Shown: one piece after another, positions 9,001 through 16,692 of the stretch | Layout of the letters: each line of letters opens with the position of its first letter | Numbering within the stretch: the first letter of the stretch is position 1 | Source of the DNA: Spirochaetales bacterium | Lineage (GTDB): Bacteria > Spirochaetota > Spirochaetia > SZUA-6 > RPPD01 | DNA: 52,092 nt | Reading direction: 5' to 3' | NCBI GenBank assembly: GCA_016930675.1 | Contig: JAFGGG010000028.1 | Coordinates: forward strand, 1 to 52,092 | Made by a program: the position numbers and the translations under genes | The notes under the pieces: model-generated | Told to the model about the DNA's origin: nothing | Databases searched by the model: none | Seen by the model: the letters and a program-made list of their open reading frames with translations, nothing else

Positions 9001-9360
9001 ATCTTCCTCTGCACTTTTGAGAGCCAGGGAGAAAAAAATGTGGAGAAGGTACATCTCCTCACTTTTCACGCGGCCAAGGGTCTTGAGTTTCCCGTCGTAT
9101 TTATAGCAGGGGCCGAAGAGGGGATTACGCCTCTTACGCGAAAAAGCGTGGATCTTGAAGAGGAACGCAGGCTGTTCTATGTGGCTCTTACCAGAGCCAA
9201 AGATCTTGTGTATATAACATACACGCAGGAAAGAACCGTGTTTGAAAAAAAATCCCAGCGCAACGCGAGCCGGTTTATAGAAGAAATACCCTCCATCTAC
9301 AAAGAGTTAAGCCAAATTCAGAAAAGAGAAAATAATTACCGCCAGCCTACTTTTTTTTAG
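6055..9360 (+). CDS. Endonuclease Q-like PHP nuclease fused to UvrD/Rep helicase
   Basis: This 1101-residue cytoplasmic protein has two halves. Residues 1 to about 430 match the endonuclease Q family: PHP metal motifs DLHIHSRYSR and GTGDFTHP, HVWTPWFSLFGSKSGFD, SNSDAHSP, a C4 zinc-finger region around residues 278-295 (HRKCNVV then CPVCGKPLTIG), followed by HRVLELADRE and SIIPLPEILGEIL. Known members nick DNA 5' of deaminated bases. Residues 455 to 1090 form an SF1A helicase: Walker A AGPGTGKT (about 484-491), FTNKAAGEMRQRL, VDEFQDINLTQY, GDPDQAVYGFRG, LSENYRST, LLTFHAAKGLEFPVVF and RRLFYVALTRAKDLV. All helicase motifs are intact. The fusion would couple base-damage incision to strand unwinding; that coupling is inferred. 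It overlaps the convergent gene at 9347 by 14 nt. Confidence 0.92.
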   Translation: MKYIADLHIHSRYSRSTSKHSNLQELKKWALIKGINVLGTGDFTHPAWFSELQDSLVPDGSGLFTLKEDRSASLIHDYKTDDIAFRFCLQAEISSIYKKNGQTRKVHSVIFAPDLACVARINAKLSALGNIKSDGRPILGLDPKDLLEIILDISPDCHLIPAHVWTPWFSLFGSKSGFDAIEECFEDLTPHIFALETGLSSDPPMNWLVSALDRFSLVSNSDAHSPAKLMREANLFDTELSYYALFKALQSKEGFLGTLEFFPEEGKYHFDGHRKCNVVLNPQQTGELHDKCPVCGKPLTIGVMHRVLELADREEVFKPPSQKDYFSIIPLPEILGEILGKGPATKTVMEAYWNILSAFGNEYNLLLDAPLEEIAKRSGMPLAEAVKRVRRREIHPQPGYDGEFGIIKVFRSHELEQLAGQTMLFKLKPEDPVQESYRQDGLFEKGHVSVKEPQAECEPDDTSVNLEQEAVVNFQNGAALVTAGPGTGKTRTLILWIAGLIEKRQSRPENILAITFTNKAAGEMRQRLNGLLGDTADKITVSTFHSFCFDIIKNHFPQVKSIYDTSGRKALLRYLYPHCTAREVDDLSENIEKYLDGSDIEIDEETQNKAVSYQHELKTIRGVDISALISEVNLVFEDKPEILEYYRNRFSYIAVDEFQDINLTQYKLLCALIGIKMTDAKTKTRVGKGILVIGDPDQAVYGFRGSDLKLFFRFQKDFQAGHFALSENYRSTPHIIDSAAAIIAANSFKSGLKLTTRREKGRKIMVAPQAHEIQEAKYIAQTIKTLVGGIDSLSAHAIEPQAKYDYSFADIAVLVRTHAAAGTLYPVFERQGIPVSLRSEYSLLEQPPYSLLSSYLHLLHNKQDVVAFRDIVMHSIGDLSLEELGALTMIFQQEQGDIRDILSNRSLVRSMARDHIKQFEELGNFLEFVEVTIEYQGVYKGIFLILEKIIPVHESMENKVKCQALLEMARAFEGDLAGFLRKIFLCTFESQGEKNVEKVHLLTFHAAKGLEFPVVFIAGAEEGITPLTRKSVDLEEERRLFYVALTRAKDLVYITYTQERTVFEKKSQRNASRFIEEIPSIYKELSQIQKRENNYRQPTFF

Positions 9361-9652
9361 ATTTGGATTTGGACTGTTTTTGGTTCGTGTCCACATCGAC
9401 GAATTCAAACAACTCGGATTGTATCCAGAGAAAGTTTTTGTTTTCAGAAGGCACCAAAAAACGGGAAGAATCCGTTTCCGCTCCGTCTTTATTGAATATC
9501 GTTACTTTCTCGATTGCCAGTACGGGGTATAGTTGTTTTTTCTTAAATAGTTTTCCCATTTTGATATAATTGGAGGACATATGAGGAAAAAAATCTTTAA
9601 ATGCTTTCTCAAGATTATCTTTAACTTTTACATAAAAAATGCCTGTTTGCAT
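9347..9652 (-). CDS. Small protein of unknown function with lysine-rich tail
   Basis: A 101-residue protein starting MQTGIFYVKVKDN and ending in a basic tail (QKQSKSKSKKK). No signal peptide or recognisable domain is seen; the basic tail could bind nucleic acid or acidic surfaces. The start at 9652 is supported by AAGGAG 6 nt upstream. It follows the unknown gene at 9679-10335 by 26 nt on the same strand, so the two are probably one transcript. Its last 14 nt overlap the end of the convergent nuclease-helicase gene. Confidence 0.7.
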   Translation of the reverse strand: MQTGIFYVKVKDNLEKAFKDFFPHMSSNYIKMGKLFKKKQLYPVLAIEKVTIFNKDGAETDSSRFLVPSENKNFLWIQSELFEFVDVDTNQKQSKSKSKKK

Positions 9653-9678
9653 AATGGCTCCTTCTTATAAAAAATATT

Positions 9679-10335
9679 TTATATACTCACATTATCGGAT
9701 GGATTTTGTCCCAACCAATCCGTGTACTTTTGCCTTACGGGAAATAAAAAAGCTGGAACTAAAACCGGCAGTTTTTGAACTCCGAAATATGCCGGATTAA
9801 AGTGCCAGTCGTCCGGAGGCAGGTCCTTGATGAGAACCACGAACATGATCGTGTCGTTATAATCGATTTCTCCTGTTTTATCTTCAATTCCCAATTTAAA
9901 AAAACTGGCTTTGCTTCCTTTAATAATACCCGTGTGCAGTGTGTCATAGCTTTCACCCCGGTTACGGATTACCTTGTAGTTAATATAGGTATTCTCCGTC
10001 TGTGTGGAGAAAGCCTTCATCCCGCAGTATCTTCCCTTTTCTATGCGGGTGGCGATCCATACTCCGCTGTATTTTAAAGAAAGAGTGTAGCGCGGTGAAT
10101 GTTTGAAGCTGTTTTCAGAAATTTCTTCTGAAAAATCAGGGGGACGCTTTTGGCCTTGATCCTGGCTGTAATATACTTCGGTGGCGATATAGGTTTCTTC
10201 ATTTTTATCGCACGCGTACCACAATCCGGCATAATTATAGTCTTTTTTTATTCTTGCTAAATCGAGAAAGAGTATATCACCCTTAAATCCGTCGGCGAAT
10301 TCTTCCTCATATATTTTATAAAAGTTTTCCGGCAT
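9679..10335 (-). CDS. Hypothetical protein, 218 residues
   Basis: An unrecognised soluble protein (begins MPENFYKIYEEEFADGFKGDI) rich in aromatic residues, with no signal peptide, membrane segment or catalytic motif that I can name. The sequence alternates short hydrophobic strands and charged turns (ILFLDLARIKKDYNYAGLWYAC, YTLSLKYSGVWIATRIEKGRYCG), suggesting a beta-rich fold. A weak AAGAG lies before the ATG. It heads a two-gene minus-strand transcript with the small basic-tailed protein. Confidence 0.7.
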   Translation of the reverse strand: MPENFYKIYEEEFADGFKGDILFLDLARIKKDYNYAGLWYACDKNEETYIATEVYYSQDQGQKRPPDFSEEISENSFKHSPRYTLSLKYSGVWIATRIEKGRYCGMKAFSTQTENTYINYKVIRNRGESYDTLHTGIIKGSKASFFKLGIEDKTGEIDYNDTIMFVVLIKDLPPDDWHFNPAYFGVQKLPVLVPAFLFPVRQKYTDWLGQNPSDNVSI

Positions 10336-10422
10336 AATCCGCTCTTCGTTTGATTTTTATGAATCTAAAAGAATTTTAAGGAAAAATGAGTAATTATTCA
10401 ACTAATAAATAATAATTTATAA

Positions 10423-10451
10423 TTGACAATAAGGCACTCAATGAGTAATCT
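10423..10451 (+). promoter_or_regulatory. Promoter of the isopropylmalate/isocitrate dehydrogenase gene
   Basis: Consensus TTGACA (10423-10428), a 17-nt spacer and TAATCT (10446-10451). It lies 74 nt before the start codon at 10526. No leader peptide or terminator is seen in the untranslated region. Confidence 0.65.
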
Positions 10452-10525
10452 CTGTTCATTAAAGGTAATTCACAATTTAAAAATTGCCTATTTGATACCC
10501 AAAACATATAATGCGAGGAGGAGAA

Positions 10526-11572
10526 ATGTACAATATTGCAGTAATTCCGGGTGACGGTACAGGCCCTGAAGTTGTCGGCCAGGGGATAAAGGTTTTAAAG
10601 GCCATTTCCAAAAAATATGATATCGAGTATAAGTTCAAGGAATTCCCCTTTGGCGGTGATTATTACCTTGAAAAAGGCGAGACCCTGCCTGACAGCGCTA
10701 TTGAAGAGTTGAGGGGATTTGATGCCATATATCTGGGTGCAATCGGTCATCCCAAAGTAAAACCGGGAATTTTAGAAGTAGGTATTCTTTTAAAACTACG
10801 ATTCAGTCTGGATCAGTATATCAACCTGCGTCCCGTTAAATTATATCCAAACGTAGAGACACCTTTGGCCAATAAAAAACCCGAAGATATTGATTTTGTA
10901 ATTGTACGGGAAAATACCGAAGGACTGTACCTAGGTTCCGGCGGCTTTTTAAAGAAAGGTACACCCGATGAGGTGGCAATTCAGGAGATGATAAACACCC
11001 GCAAAGGTGTGGAGCGCTGTATCCGCTATGCTTTTGAATTTGCCCGTAAACGCAATAAAGGCAAAAAACTCACGCTGTGCGCCAAAACCAATGTGCTTAT
11101 CTACGCTCATGATTTGTGGATGAGAGCCTTTGAAGAGGTGGCAAAGGATTATCCCGATATTACCACTGATTACGCTCACGTGGACGCCACAACCATGTGG
11201 ATGGTAAAAAATCCCGAGTGGTTTGACGTGATCGTTACCTGTAATATGTTCGGCGACATTATTACGGATCTGGGCGCCATGATTCAGGGCGGCATGGGCA
11301 TCGCTGCCGGAGGAAATATTAATCCGCAAGGCGTATCCATGTTTGAACCCATAGGCGGTTCGGCTCCCAAATATACGGGACAAAACGTGATTAACCCAAT
11401 GGCGGCAATTTTCGCCGCTCAGATGATGCTGGAGACTCTTGGGGAGGAAAAAGCCGCCAAAGCGGTGGAGGCTTCCGCCGCGAAGGTTATCACCAAGATG
11501 AAAAGCATGTCGGCCGGAAAAATGGGTTACGGAACTTCTGAAATCGGCGATATGGTGGCCGAGGGGATATAG
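10526..11572 (+). CDS. 3-isopropylmalate/isocitrate dehydrogenase family protein
   Basis: A 348-residue NAD(P)-dependent beta-decarboxylating dehydrogenase of the IPMDH/IDH family, full length. Visible signatures are [33 protein letters not shown] (substrate arginines), [13 protein letters not shown], the catalytic Lys in CAKTNVL, the metal-binding Asp run [13 protein letters not shown], and [21 protein letters not shown]. The EGLY and YINLRP patterns favour 3-isopropylmalate dehydrogenase (leucine synthesis), but no leu genes flank it. An NAD-isocitrate or homoisocitrate activity cannot be excluded, and citrate synthase lies 6 kb away. The start at 10526 is chosen over the in-frame ATG at 10511 because GAGGAGGAG lies between them. 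Confidence 0.85.
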   Translation: MYNIAVIPGDGTGPEVVGQGIKVLKAISKKYDIEYKFKEFPFGGDYYLEKGETLPDSAIEELRGFDAIYLGAIGHPKVKPGILEVGILLKLRFSLDQYINLRPVKLYPNVETPLANKKPEDIDFVIVRENTEGLYLGSGGFLKKGTPDEVAIQEMINTRKGVERCIRYAFEFARKRNKGKKLTLCAKTNVLIYAHDLWMRAFEEVAKDYPDITTDYAHVDATTMWMVKNPEWFDVIVTCNMFGDIITDLGAMIQGGMGIAAGGNINPQGVSMFEPIGGSAPKYTGQNVINPMAAIFAAQMMLETLGEEKAAKAVEASAAKVITKMKSMSAGKMGYGTSEIGDMVAEGI

Positions 11573-11590
11573 TTAAACGGATTTTAATAA

Positions 11591-11699
11591 TTATCTCTCA
11601 CGGAGAACACGGAGATATATTAACGCAGAGACGCAGAGATTATTTTTTAATAGAGTACTCTGCGCCTCCGCTCCTTTGCGTTAATTCATTATGAGATAA
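11591..11699. repeat. Dispersed CACGGAG/ACGCAGAG inverted repeat
   Basis: An imperfect long inverted repeat. TTATCTCTCA near 11591 mirrors TGAGATAA near 11692, and TTAACGCA-GAGAC-GCAGAG mirrors CTGCG...TTTGCGTTAA. The left arm holds CACGGAGAACACGGAG. A related copy lies at 36647-36775. Repeats of this kind are scattered between genes in many bacterial genomes; here it sits between two convergent genes. Confidence 0.7.
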
Positions 11700-11720
11700 A
11701 ATCAGTTCAATCGGTGTTTT

Positions 11721-12152
11721 TCACATTAAAAAATCAGGCTCGGAATACGTGATTCCGTCCCAGATAAACACTTCGTACGGTTCTGAATTAGGAGGACCCC
11801 AGCCGATCCAATCGTGGCGGACAACGCATACTAAATTCTGCATTTTGTTTTGGTCAAGGAAGTGCAGCCATGAGTTGGTAAGAATATGTTTTTCCCAATG
11901 GCCCTGATACGACAAATCGAAGACTATAAGCAGGATATTTTTATCCTTAAAACCAAACAGGACTATCTCTTCCAGATTATCTTTGTCCGTATCGTAGTGG
12001 ATTTCACTTAATATCTTATATCCGCTTGGTAAAAGAGGTTCCGTCTTCTCATAGTTTTCCGCTTCAACTATAGTGGATTCCGAGCGAGTAGTACATCCCG
12101 TATACAAGGGAAAAAACAAAAGGACTGTAAAAAACACAGATAATTGTTTCAT
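11721..12152 (-). CDS. Lipoprotein of unknown function
   Basis: A 143-residue protein with a lipoprotein signal (MKQLSVFF then a hydrophobic run to LYTGC, Cys 20). The mature part begins with a Ser/Thr/Glu-rich linker followed by a compact domain with the segment IHYDTDKDNLEEIVLFGFKDKN. That segment resembles one FG-GAP/VCBS-like strand-loop (D-D-N pattern) seen in proteins that read out quantities of a periplasmic ligand; the likeness is weak. A strong GGGAGGGGG lies upstream of the start. It is alone on its strand between the dehydrogenase and the FemAB-like gene. Confidence 0.75.
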   Translation of the reverse strand: MKQLSVFFTVLLFFPLYTGCTTRSESTIVEAENYEKTEPLLPSGYKILSEIHYDTDKDNLEEIVLFGFKDKNILLIVFDLSYQGHWEKHILTNSWLHFLDQNKMQNLVCVVRHDWIGWGPPNSEPYEVFIWDGITYSEPDFLM

Positions 12153-12296
12153 GCCACACCCCCTCCCGCTCTTAAATGATGCAACACTTTTTTTAACTTC
12201 TATTTATAACAATGTAAGCCCTTTTTATCGTAAATTCAAATAAATAGAGGATTGTACGGCAATTTTCATTTTGTCCGATTTTTAAAAATGGGGGGA

Positions 12297-13304
12297 TTAT
12301 ATGATTTTTCTGCGCAGTTTATTAAGCAGAGTGAATGTTCTGTATTTTAGCGGCTGCGGAGACCAATCAAAGGTACCGGCAAACTGTTCAATCTCCGGAT
12401 AAAATCCCAGTTTGTAGCGCTTTATACCCTCAGTCGGATCATTTCTCATGGTCGCTCCCCACATATCAAAAAAATCTCTGCCTGCGGCTCTGGCATCCTG
12501 GATACTCTGCCATTCTCTTAAATGATTGGGCATATCTCTGCGAAACTCGTAATCTGAAGCACCAAACAGATAAATGGCTTCATTCCCGTAGCTTACAACC
12601 AGAGATGCGGATATGGCCTGTTTTTCTTTTTCCACGATATAAAGCCTGGCCATATTGTTTTTGGCCAACTCGCCCATAATTATTCGGTAATAATTCTCAG
12701 GATGAATATGGAGAACTCCGCCGTGATGTTGCTCTGTCTTTTGCAGCAGACGATAAAATACGGAAATATCTTCAGGGTTGGTAGAAGTTCTCACCGATAG
12801 TCCTCTCTTTTCGGCAAGTTTTATATTATATCTGTGTTTTTTATGAAACATGGAAAGCAGATCCTGATTACTCTGCTGAATGGGGATGCAGACAGTATCC
12901 TGAGGCTGGATGTGATCCCGGACCGGCTTAAATCCCCGTTCGACAACAAGATCATAATCAAATAAGGTTTTAGCGATGTCCGGTTCAAATCTGGTAAAGA
13001 GTACAGATTTTTTCCTGGCAAAAATTTTTATAAAGTAAAGCACATCTTCTACCGCTTTTGTATTCTGCCAATCCACATAGGGTCCTCTGGGGATATAATG
13101 GATTCTCTGTCCCAAACCGAGTTTTCGTTCCAGAATAAGCACGGAGGACTCAAGCTTTGAGAGATCATCAATAATTTCATATTGAGTATACTCTGTGCCG
13201 TCTTGCGGTTTTATAAAAAAATACCATTTCCAGAAGGGAAGTGCTTTAACTTTAGCCTTGCCCCATTCGGGAGTTTGTAGGAGATGTGGATATGGTTTGC
13301 GCAT
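12297..13304 (-). CDS. FemAB/FemX-like peptidyltransferase (GNAT fold)
   Basis: A 335-residue protein of the lipid II:glycine glycyltransferase (FemABX) family. Members use aminoacyl-tRNA to add amino acids to the peptidoglycan peptide bridge. Signatures are LLQTPEWGKAKV at the N-terminus, HYIPRGPYVDW, LSMFHKKHRYNIKLAEKRGLSVR, LARLYIVEKEKQAISASLVVSYGNEAIYLFGAS, and the C-terminal FFDMWGATMRNDPTEGIKRYKLGFYPEIEQFAGTFDW. The start at 13304 (MRKPYPHLLQ) is chosen because the frame further upstream to 13469 runs through three hairpins and encodes no family sequence. Upstream of it lies the composite terminator of the aminotransferase gene. Substrate amino acid is unknown. Confidence 0.85.
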   Translation of the reverse strand: MRKPYPHLLQTPEWGKAKVKALPFWKWYFFIKPQDGTEYTQYEIIDDLSKLESSVLILERKLGLGQRIHYIPRGPYVDWQNTKAVEDVLYFIKIFARKKSVLFTRFEPDIAKTLFDYDLVVERGFKPVRDHIQPQDTVCIPIQQSNQDLLSMFHKKHRYNIKLAEKRGLSVRTSTNPEDISVFYRLLQKTEQHHGGVLHIHPENYYRIIMGELAKNNMARLYIVEKEKQAISASLVVSYGNEAIYLFGASDYEFRRDMPNHLREWQSIQDARAAGRDFFDMWGATMRNDPTEGIKRYKLGFYPEIEQFAGTFDWSPQPLKYRTFTLLNKLRRKII

Positions 13305-13318
13305 TTTCTTATAACTTC

Positions 13319-13411
13319 CGAAAAAGCCACTACCTATAGTGGTCGTTAAAAAGATGCTGATGAAGTGGCGGCTTTTTCTCCCTCGCATACTACCAGCTTT
13401 GCTGGCGGTAT
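13319..13411 (-). terminator. Two-hairpin terminator module downstream of the aminotransferase
   Basis: Read on the minus strand, a hairpin CATACCGCCAGC-aaa-GCTGGTAGTATG (13385-13411) is followed by GAAAAAGCCGCCAC ... GTGGCTTTTTC (13319-13377), whose ends are complementary and finish in a T run. The same two hairpins in the same order recur after citrate synthase at 18667-18743. This copy serves the aminotransferase gene, which ends at 13475. Confidence 0.6.
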
Positions 13412-13428
13412 GTTGACAGACTTTCAAT

Positions 13429-13464
13429 CCATAAGCAGAAGGGCAAAATGCCTCCTGCTTATGG
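13429..13464. repeat. 36-nt inverted repeat after the aminotransferase gene
   Basis: CCATAAGCAG at 13429-13438 is mirrored by CTGCTTATGG at 13455-13464, with a further GGC/GCC pair inside. It lies 11 nt past the aminotransferase stop and ahead of the two-hairpin module. It may help block read-through or protect the 3' end; no T run follows, so it is not a complete terminator on its own. Confidence 0.6.
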
Positions 13465-13474
13465 CTCATTTATT

Positions 13475-14551
13475 TTATGATAGCTTTAAAATATCATCTA
13501 TCTCTGATAACAGTTCTTGAATGTCTTTTTCCTGCATATCCGCCATATGCGCGATTCTGAATGTTTTTTCTTTCAGAGTACCGTACCCGTTGGAAATCAT
13601 ATATCCGCGCTTACCCAGTTCGGCGTTCAGTTCTTTTACGGAGAAACCTTTTGTGTTTTCAATACAGGTAACGGTTTTTGAAGCATATTTTTCATTGGCA
13701 AACATTTTAAAGTATTTCCTGGCCCAGTTCTGAACCAATCCGGCCAGCTTTTCATGACGGTCAAATCTGTTGTCCAAGCCCTCTTTGAGAATTTTATCCA
13801 TCTGATAGTCGAGCGCAAATATATGCGGAATAGTGGGAGTAGACGGGTACTGAAATTTTCTTTCTTCTATATACTTTAAAAGAAGAAGCATATCGAAATA
13901 ATAACCGCGTGCCTTAACCTGGGCAGCTTTGTTCCGCGCTTTTTCAGAAACCGACGCCAGACTCAATCCGGGCGGGAGACCCAGTGCTTTCTGGCTGGAG
14001 CTTACACAGACATCAATTCCCAACTTATCGACTTCGATCTTTACGCCGGCCAATGAGGAGACCGTATCCGTACACCAGACCACATCCGGATATTTTTTAA
14101 ATACGGGCGCCAACTCTTCGAGATTATTCATCACACCTGTCGTGGTTTCGTTATGAGTAACGGTTGCCACATCATACTTGCCGGTGGACAGATACTGCTC
14201 CACTATATCCGGAGTAATGGGTTGGCCCCATTCCACTTCGTGTTTGTCCGCCGGGACGTCGTTGCCCTGCGCGATCTGAAACCATCTGTTGCCGAAAACT
14301 CCCATGGAAAAGACGATCGCTCTTTTAGTGGTGGTACAGCGTACGGCCATCTCCATCAAACCTGTTCCCGATGACGCGGATAAAATTATAGGATTTTGGG
14401 TGTACATAAGCTGTTGCAGTTTTTTGGTCGCGCTTTCCTGCAGCGCACTATACTCGGGACTTCTGTGTCCGATCATAGGTGTGGAAAGTGTTTTTAAAAT
14501 ATCTTCAGTAACTTCTACTGGTCCTGGAATAAATAATTTTTTGTGAATCAT
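13475..14551 (-). CDS. Class V pyridoxal-phosphate aminotransferase (Ser/Ala-glyoxylate type)
   Basis: A 358-residue fold-type I aminotransferase of the alanine-glyoxylate / serine-pyruvate family. Visible are KLFIPGPVEVTEDIL, TPMIGHRSPEY, the PLP phosphate loop SASSGTGLMEMAVR, VTHNETTTGVMN, CTDTVSSLAGV with the PLP-binding Asp, and the Schiff-base Lys in SSSQKALGLPPGLS. Members transfer the amino group of serine, alanine or phosphoserine-like donors to glyoxylate, pyruvate or 2-oxoglutarate; the substrate cannot be read from the sequence. The ATG at 14551 is preferred because an AAGGAG lies 11 nt upstream. The gene is 74 nt downstream of aroDE on the same strand and is followed by three hairpins. 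Confidence 0.88.
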   Translation of the reverse strand: MIHKKLFIPGPVEVTEDILKTLSTPMIGHRSPEYSALQESATKKLQQLMYTQNPIILSASSGTGLMEMAVRCTTTKRAIVFSMGVFGNRWFQIAQGNDVPADKHEVEWGQPITPDIVEQYLSTGKYDVATVTHNETTTGVMNNLEELAPVFKKYPDVVWCTDTVSSLAGVKIEVDKLGIDVCVSSSQKALGLPPGLSLASVSEKARNKAAQVKARGYYFDMLLLLKYIEERKFQYPSTPTIPHIFALDYQMDKILKEGLDNRFDRHEKLAGLVQNWARKYFKMFANEKYASKTVTCIENTKGFSVKELNAELGKRGYMISNGYGTLKEKTFRIAHMADMQEKDIQELLSEIDDILKLS

Positions 14552-14646
14552 GCTGTCTTCTTCTCCTTTCATTTAATCGCATGCAACGGAATTATAGATG
14601 AAAAAAGATTTTTAGAAAAGCTCTATTTGAAATTAACACTTTCATA

Positions 14647-16140
14647 CTATCCGCTGTGCAAGATATCATACATTGAACTTTGAGGAAAAAAGTAATTGCT
14701 CCCGGTAAACAGTTGGAACTGCGCTCCGGCTTGTGCCAGCAGCATCTCCTCTCCATTAATGACTTTACATCCATTATTAAGCGCTTTTTCCAGAATTTTG
14801 GTAAGCGGCGGATTGTAAATCAGATCGTATACTATTTCATGGCCTTTGAACCTGTAGCTGGCAATCGGATTTTTTTCAACATGGGGTTCCATTCCCACAC
14901 TTGTAGTTTGAACGATCAGGTCTGAATAATTCCGGATCCGCTTTATTCCGTCTTTATCCAGTCCGCCCCATTCACAATTAAAAGCTTGCGCCAGTTGCCT
15001 GGCTTTTTTTAAAGTACGGTTAAGAATTAAAACATGAGCGTTATGTTCCCTTAAGCCATATACTACGGCACGAGCCGCTCCTCCGGCACCGATAACGGTT
15101 GCTTTAATGTTTTGTTTTAACGGATCGCCAAAATAATTCTTCAGCGGTTTTAAGAATCCGTATACATCCGTGTTTTCACCGTAATAACCGTCTGCCTTTC
15201 GGATTATGGTATTGCAGGCCTTTATTTTACTTATATGCGTATGTTGAGTGCTTAAAAACCGGATAACCGCCTGTTTATGAGGAATGGTCACGGAAAGTCC
15301 CCGGATATTTAAAAGCTTTGCGGTTTTAAAAAACTGTTTTACTTTATCGACTAGAAATGGAATATAAACCCCATTATATTCTAAGGCCTTAAATCCCTTA
15401 TTATGAATAAGAGGAGAAAAGGAATGCATGATCGGATTGCCTATAATGCCGTATATTTTAGTTGTGGAATCGATTTTGTGAAATCCGTATAATTTTACCA
15501 TCTCCTCCGGATTTTTATTTCCCGGAGCGGCCAGGTTTTTATTTTTTGAACAGTAACTCAAGAAGGAACCCAGGTAGTTGCTTAAAATTCTTGTAGGAAG
15601 TCCGTACTCACCCATACCTACAATTATTTTTTCAATATGCGTAAGTTTTTTAAAACAGCGAAGCAGTCTAAAGAGATCCTTTGAGCTTTTGGGCATTACC
15701 GCTGCTTTGGGCAGTACTCCCTGCTCCCTGGCCATATCTTTTATCCGCTTAGTAATATTTCCGGGCACGCCGTTGAAATCATGGAAAGAGCGGATAATCC
15801 TTATTCCCAATCTTTTAACATCAGCCTCAAACTCCGTGTCTCTGAAATCACTTTCCAAATCCAGATAACTGAATGCTTTCACTATACTTTTTTTTAACAG
15901 GTTTCTGCGTTCTGCTTCGCTGCCCTGGAATTTTCCTCCGTCTGCTTGTCTGCGGAGGGTGAGAATAACAGGCATATCGACCAAGGCGGGGAATCTTTTT
16001 ATATATTGCATTTCTCTGTCCGTTAAAAAATCAGCTCTCAATTCCACGATATCAATATAATTTTGATAATGCTGGATGAGTTCAATATTCCGCTCAAGCG
16101 TATTTTCTGTCAGTACCAAACATAACAGGCTTTTTTTCAC
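14647..16140 (-). CDS. aroDE: Bifunctional 3-dehydroquinate dehydratase / shikimate dehydrogenase
   Basis: A 497-residue fusion catalysing two consecutive shikimate-pathway steps. Residues 1 to about 215 are a type I dehydroquinase: ELRADFL, the catalytic His in IRSFHDFNGV, the Schiff-base Lys in LPKAAVMPKS, and GEYGLPTRI. Residues 228 to 497 are a shikimate dehydrogenase: GNPIMHSFSPLIHN, SVTIPHKQ with the catalytic Lys, NTDVYGF with the catalytic Asp, the NADP loop IGAGGAARAVVYGL, NRT, and LLAQAGAQFQLFTG. Both active sites look complete. The same domain order occurs in plants and chlamydiae. The start is GTG at 16140, sharing one base with the TAG of the upstream exported protein gene, so translation is probably coupled. 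Confidence 0.95.
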   Translation of the reverse strand: MKKSLLCLVLTENTLERNIELIQHYQNYIDIVELRADFLTDREMQYIKRFPALVDMPVILTLRRQADGGKFQGSEAERRNLLKKSIVKAFSYLDLESDFRDTEFEADVKRLGIRIIRSFHDFNGVPGNITKRIKDMAREQGVLPKAAVMPKSSKDLFRLLRCFKKLTHIEKIIVGMGEYGLPTRILSNYLGSFLSYCSKNKNLAAPGNKNPEEMVKLYGFHKIDSTTKIYGIIGNPIMHSFSPLIHNKGFKALEYNGVYIPFLVDKVKQFFKTAKLLNIRGLSVTIPHKQAVIRFLSTQHTHISKIKACNTIIRKADGYYGENTDVYGFLKPLKNYFGDPLKQNIKATVIGAGGAARAVVYGLREHNAHVLILNRTLKKARQLAQAFNCEWGGLDKDGIKRIRNYSDLIVQTTSVGMEPHVEKNPIASYRFKGHEIVYDLIYNPPLTKILEKALNNGCKVINGEEMLLAQAGAQFQLFTGSNYFFPQSSMYDILHSG

Positions 16141-16661
16141 TAATAATCTCCTCTATAGACATAGGCGTCGAAGAGCATGTTTTCTTTAAAAAAGAGTCTT
16201 AGACGAACGGGGAAACCTTGATCGGGCAGATAAAAAACCAATGAATCTTCCGTTTCTTTGAATTTATCTCCCAGTATTTCCAATATTTGTTCTCGCGGCA
16301 TACCCATCTTTATACCTAGGAATTCATGTTTAAAACGTTCATCAAATCGTACGACCCAGACACGATTTTCAAACCAGAACAGATAAATGTGGTCTTTATA
16401 ATAAAACACCACATTATCATCCTCTTTCTTATCGGCTCTATAGCAAAATACTTCCTGCGGAACACCGAATTTTTTATACACAGTTTCCAGATCCATACCC
16501 AACCAGTCTATACTATTTTTGCCGTTTGTTTGAGGTATTTGGCTTAATAACTGCCATAAAAATGTCTCACATACTTTTCCGTCCGCCCAATTTAAAGCAG
16601 GAGCTGCAGTTAAAATCAAGAGTATTATAATGACTGTTTTTGTTCGAATTCGTGTTTTCAT
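16140..16661 (-). CDS. Exported protein with two SmpA/BamE-like half repeats
   Basis: A 173-residue secreted protein: MKTRIRTKTVIIILLILTAA signal peptide with a cleavage site near ALNWADG. The mature part contains two similar segments, SIDWLGMDLETVYKKFGVPQEVF and LGIKMGMPREQILEILGDKF, each followed by beta strands ending in LVFYL/VVFYY-like motifs. This G(M)-x5-V/I-x3-G-P/D pattern is reminiscent of the SmpA/OmlA (BamE-like) fold; the assignment is tentative. The start at 16661 is preferred to the upstream in-frame ATG at 16721 because the signal peptide begins there. It ends in a one-base overlap with aroDE. Confidence 0.72.
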   Translation of the reverse strand: MKTRIRTKTVIIILLILTAAPALNWADGKVCETFLWQLLSQIPQTNGKNSIDWLGMDLETVYKKFGVPQEVFCYRADKKEDDNVVFYYKDHIYLFWFENRVWVVRFDERFKHEFLGIKMGMPREQILEILGDKFKETEDSLVFYLPDQGFPVRLRLFFKENMLFDAYVYRGDY

Positions 16662-16692
16662 ACTATAATTACCCGTCTCACTAGATATTTTT

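Noticed and set aside
13305..13469. N-terminal extension of the FemAB-like protein
   Set aside because: The extra frame crosses three hairpins belonging to the terminator of the upstream gene and encodes no family sequence.
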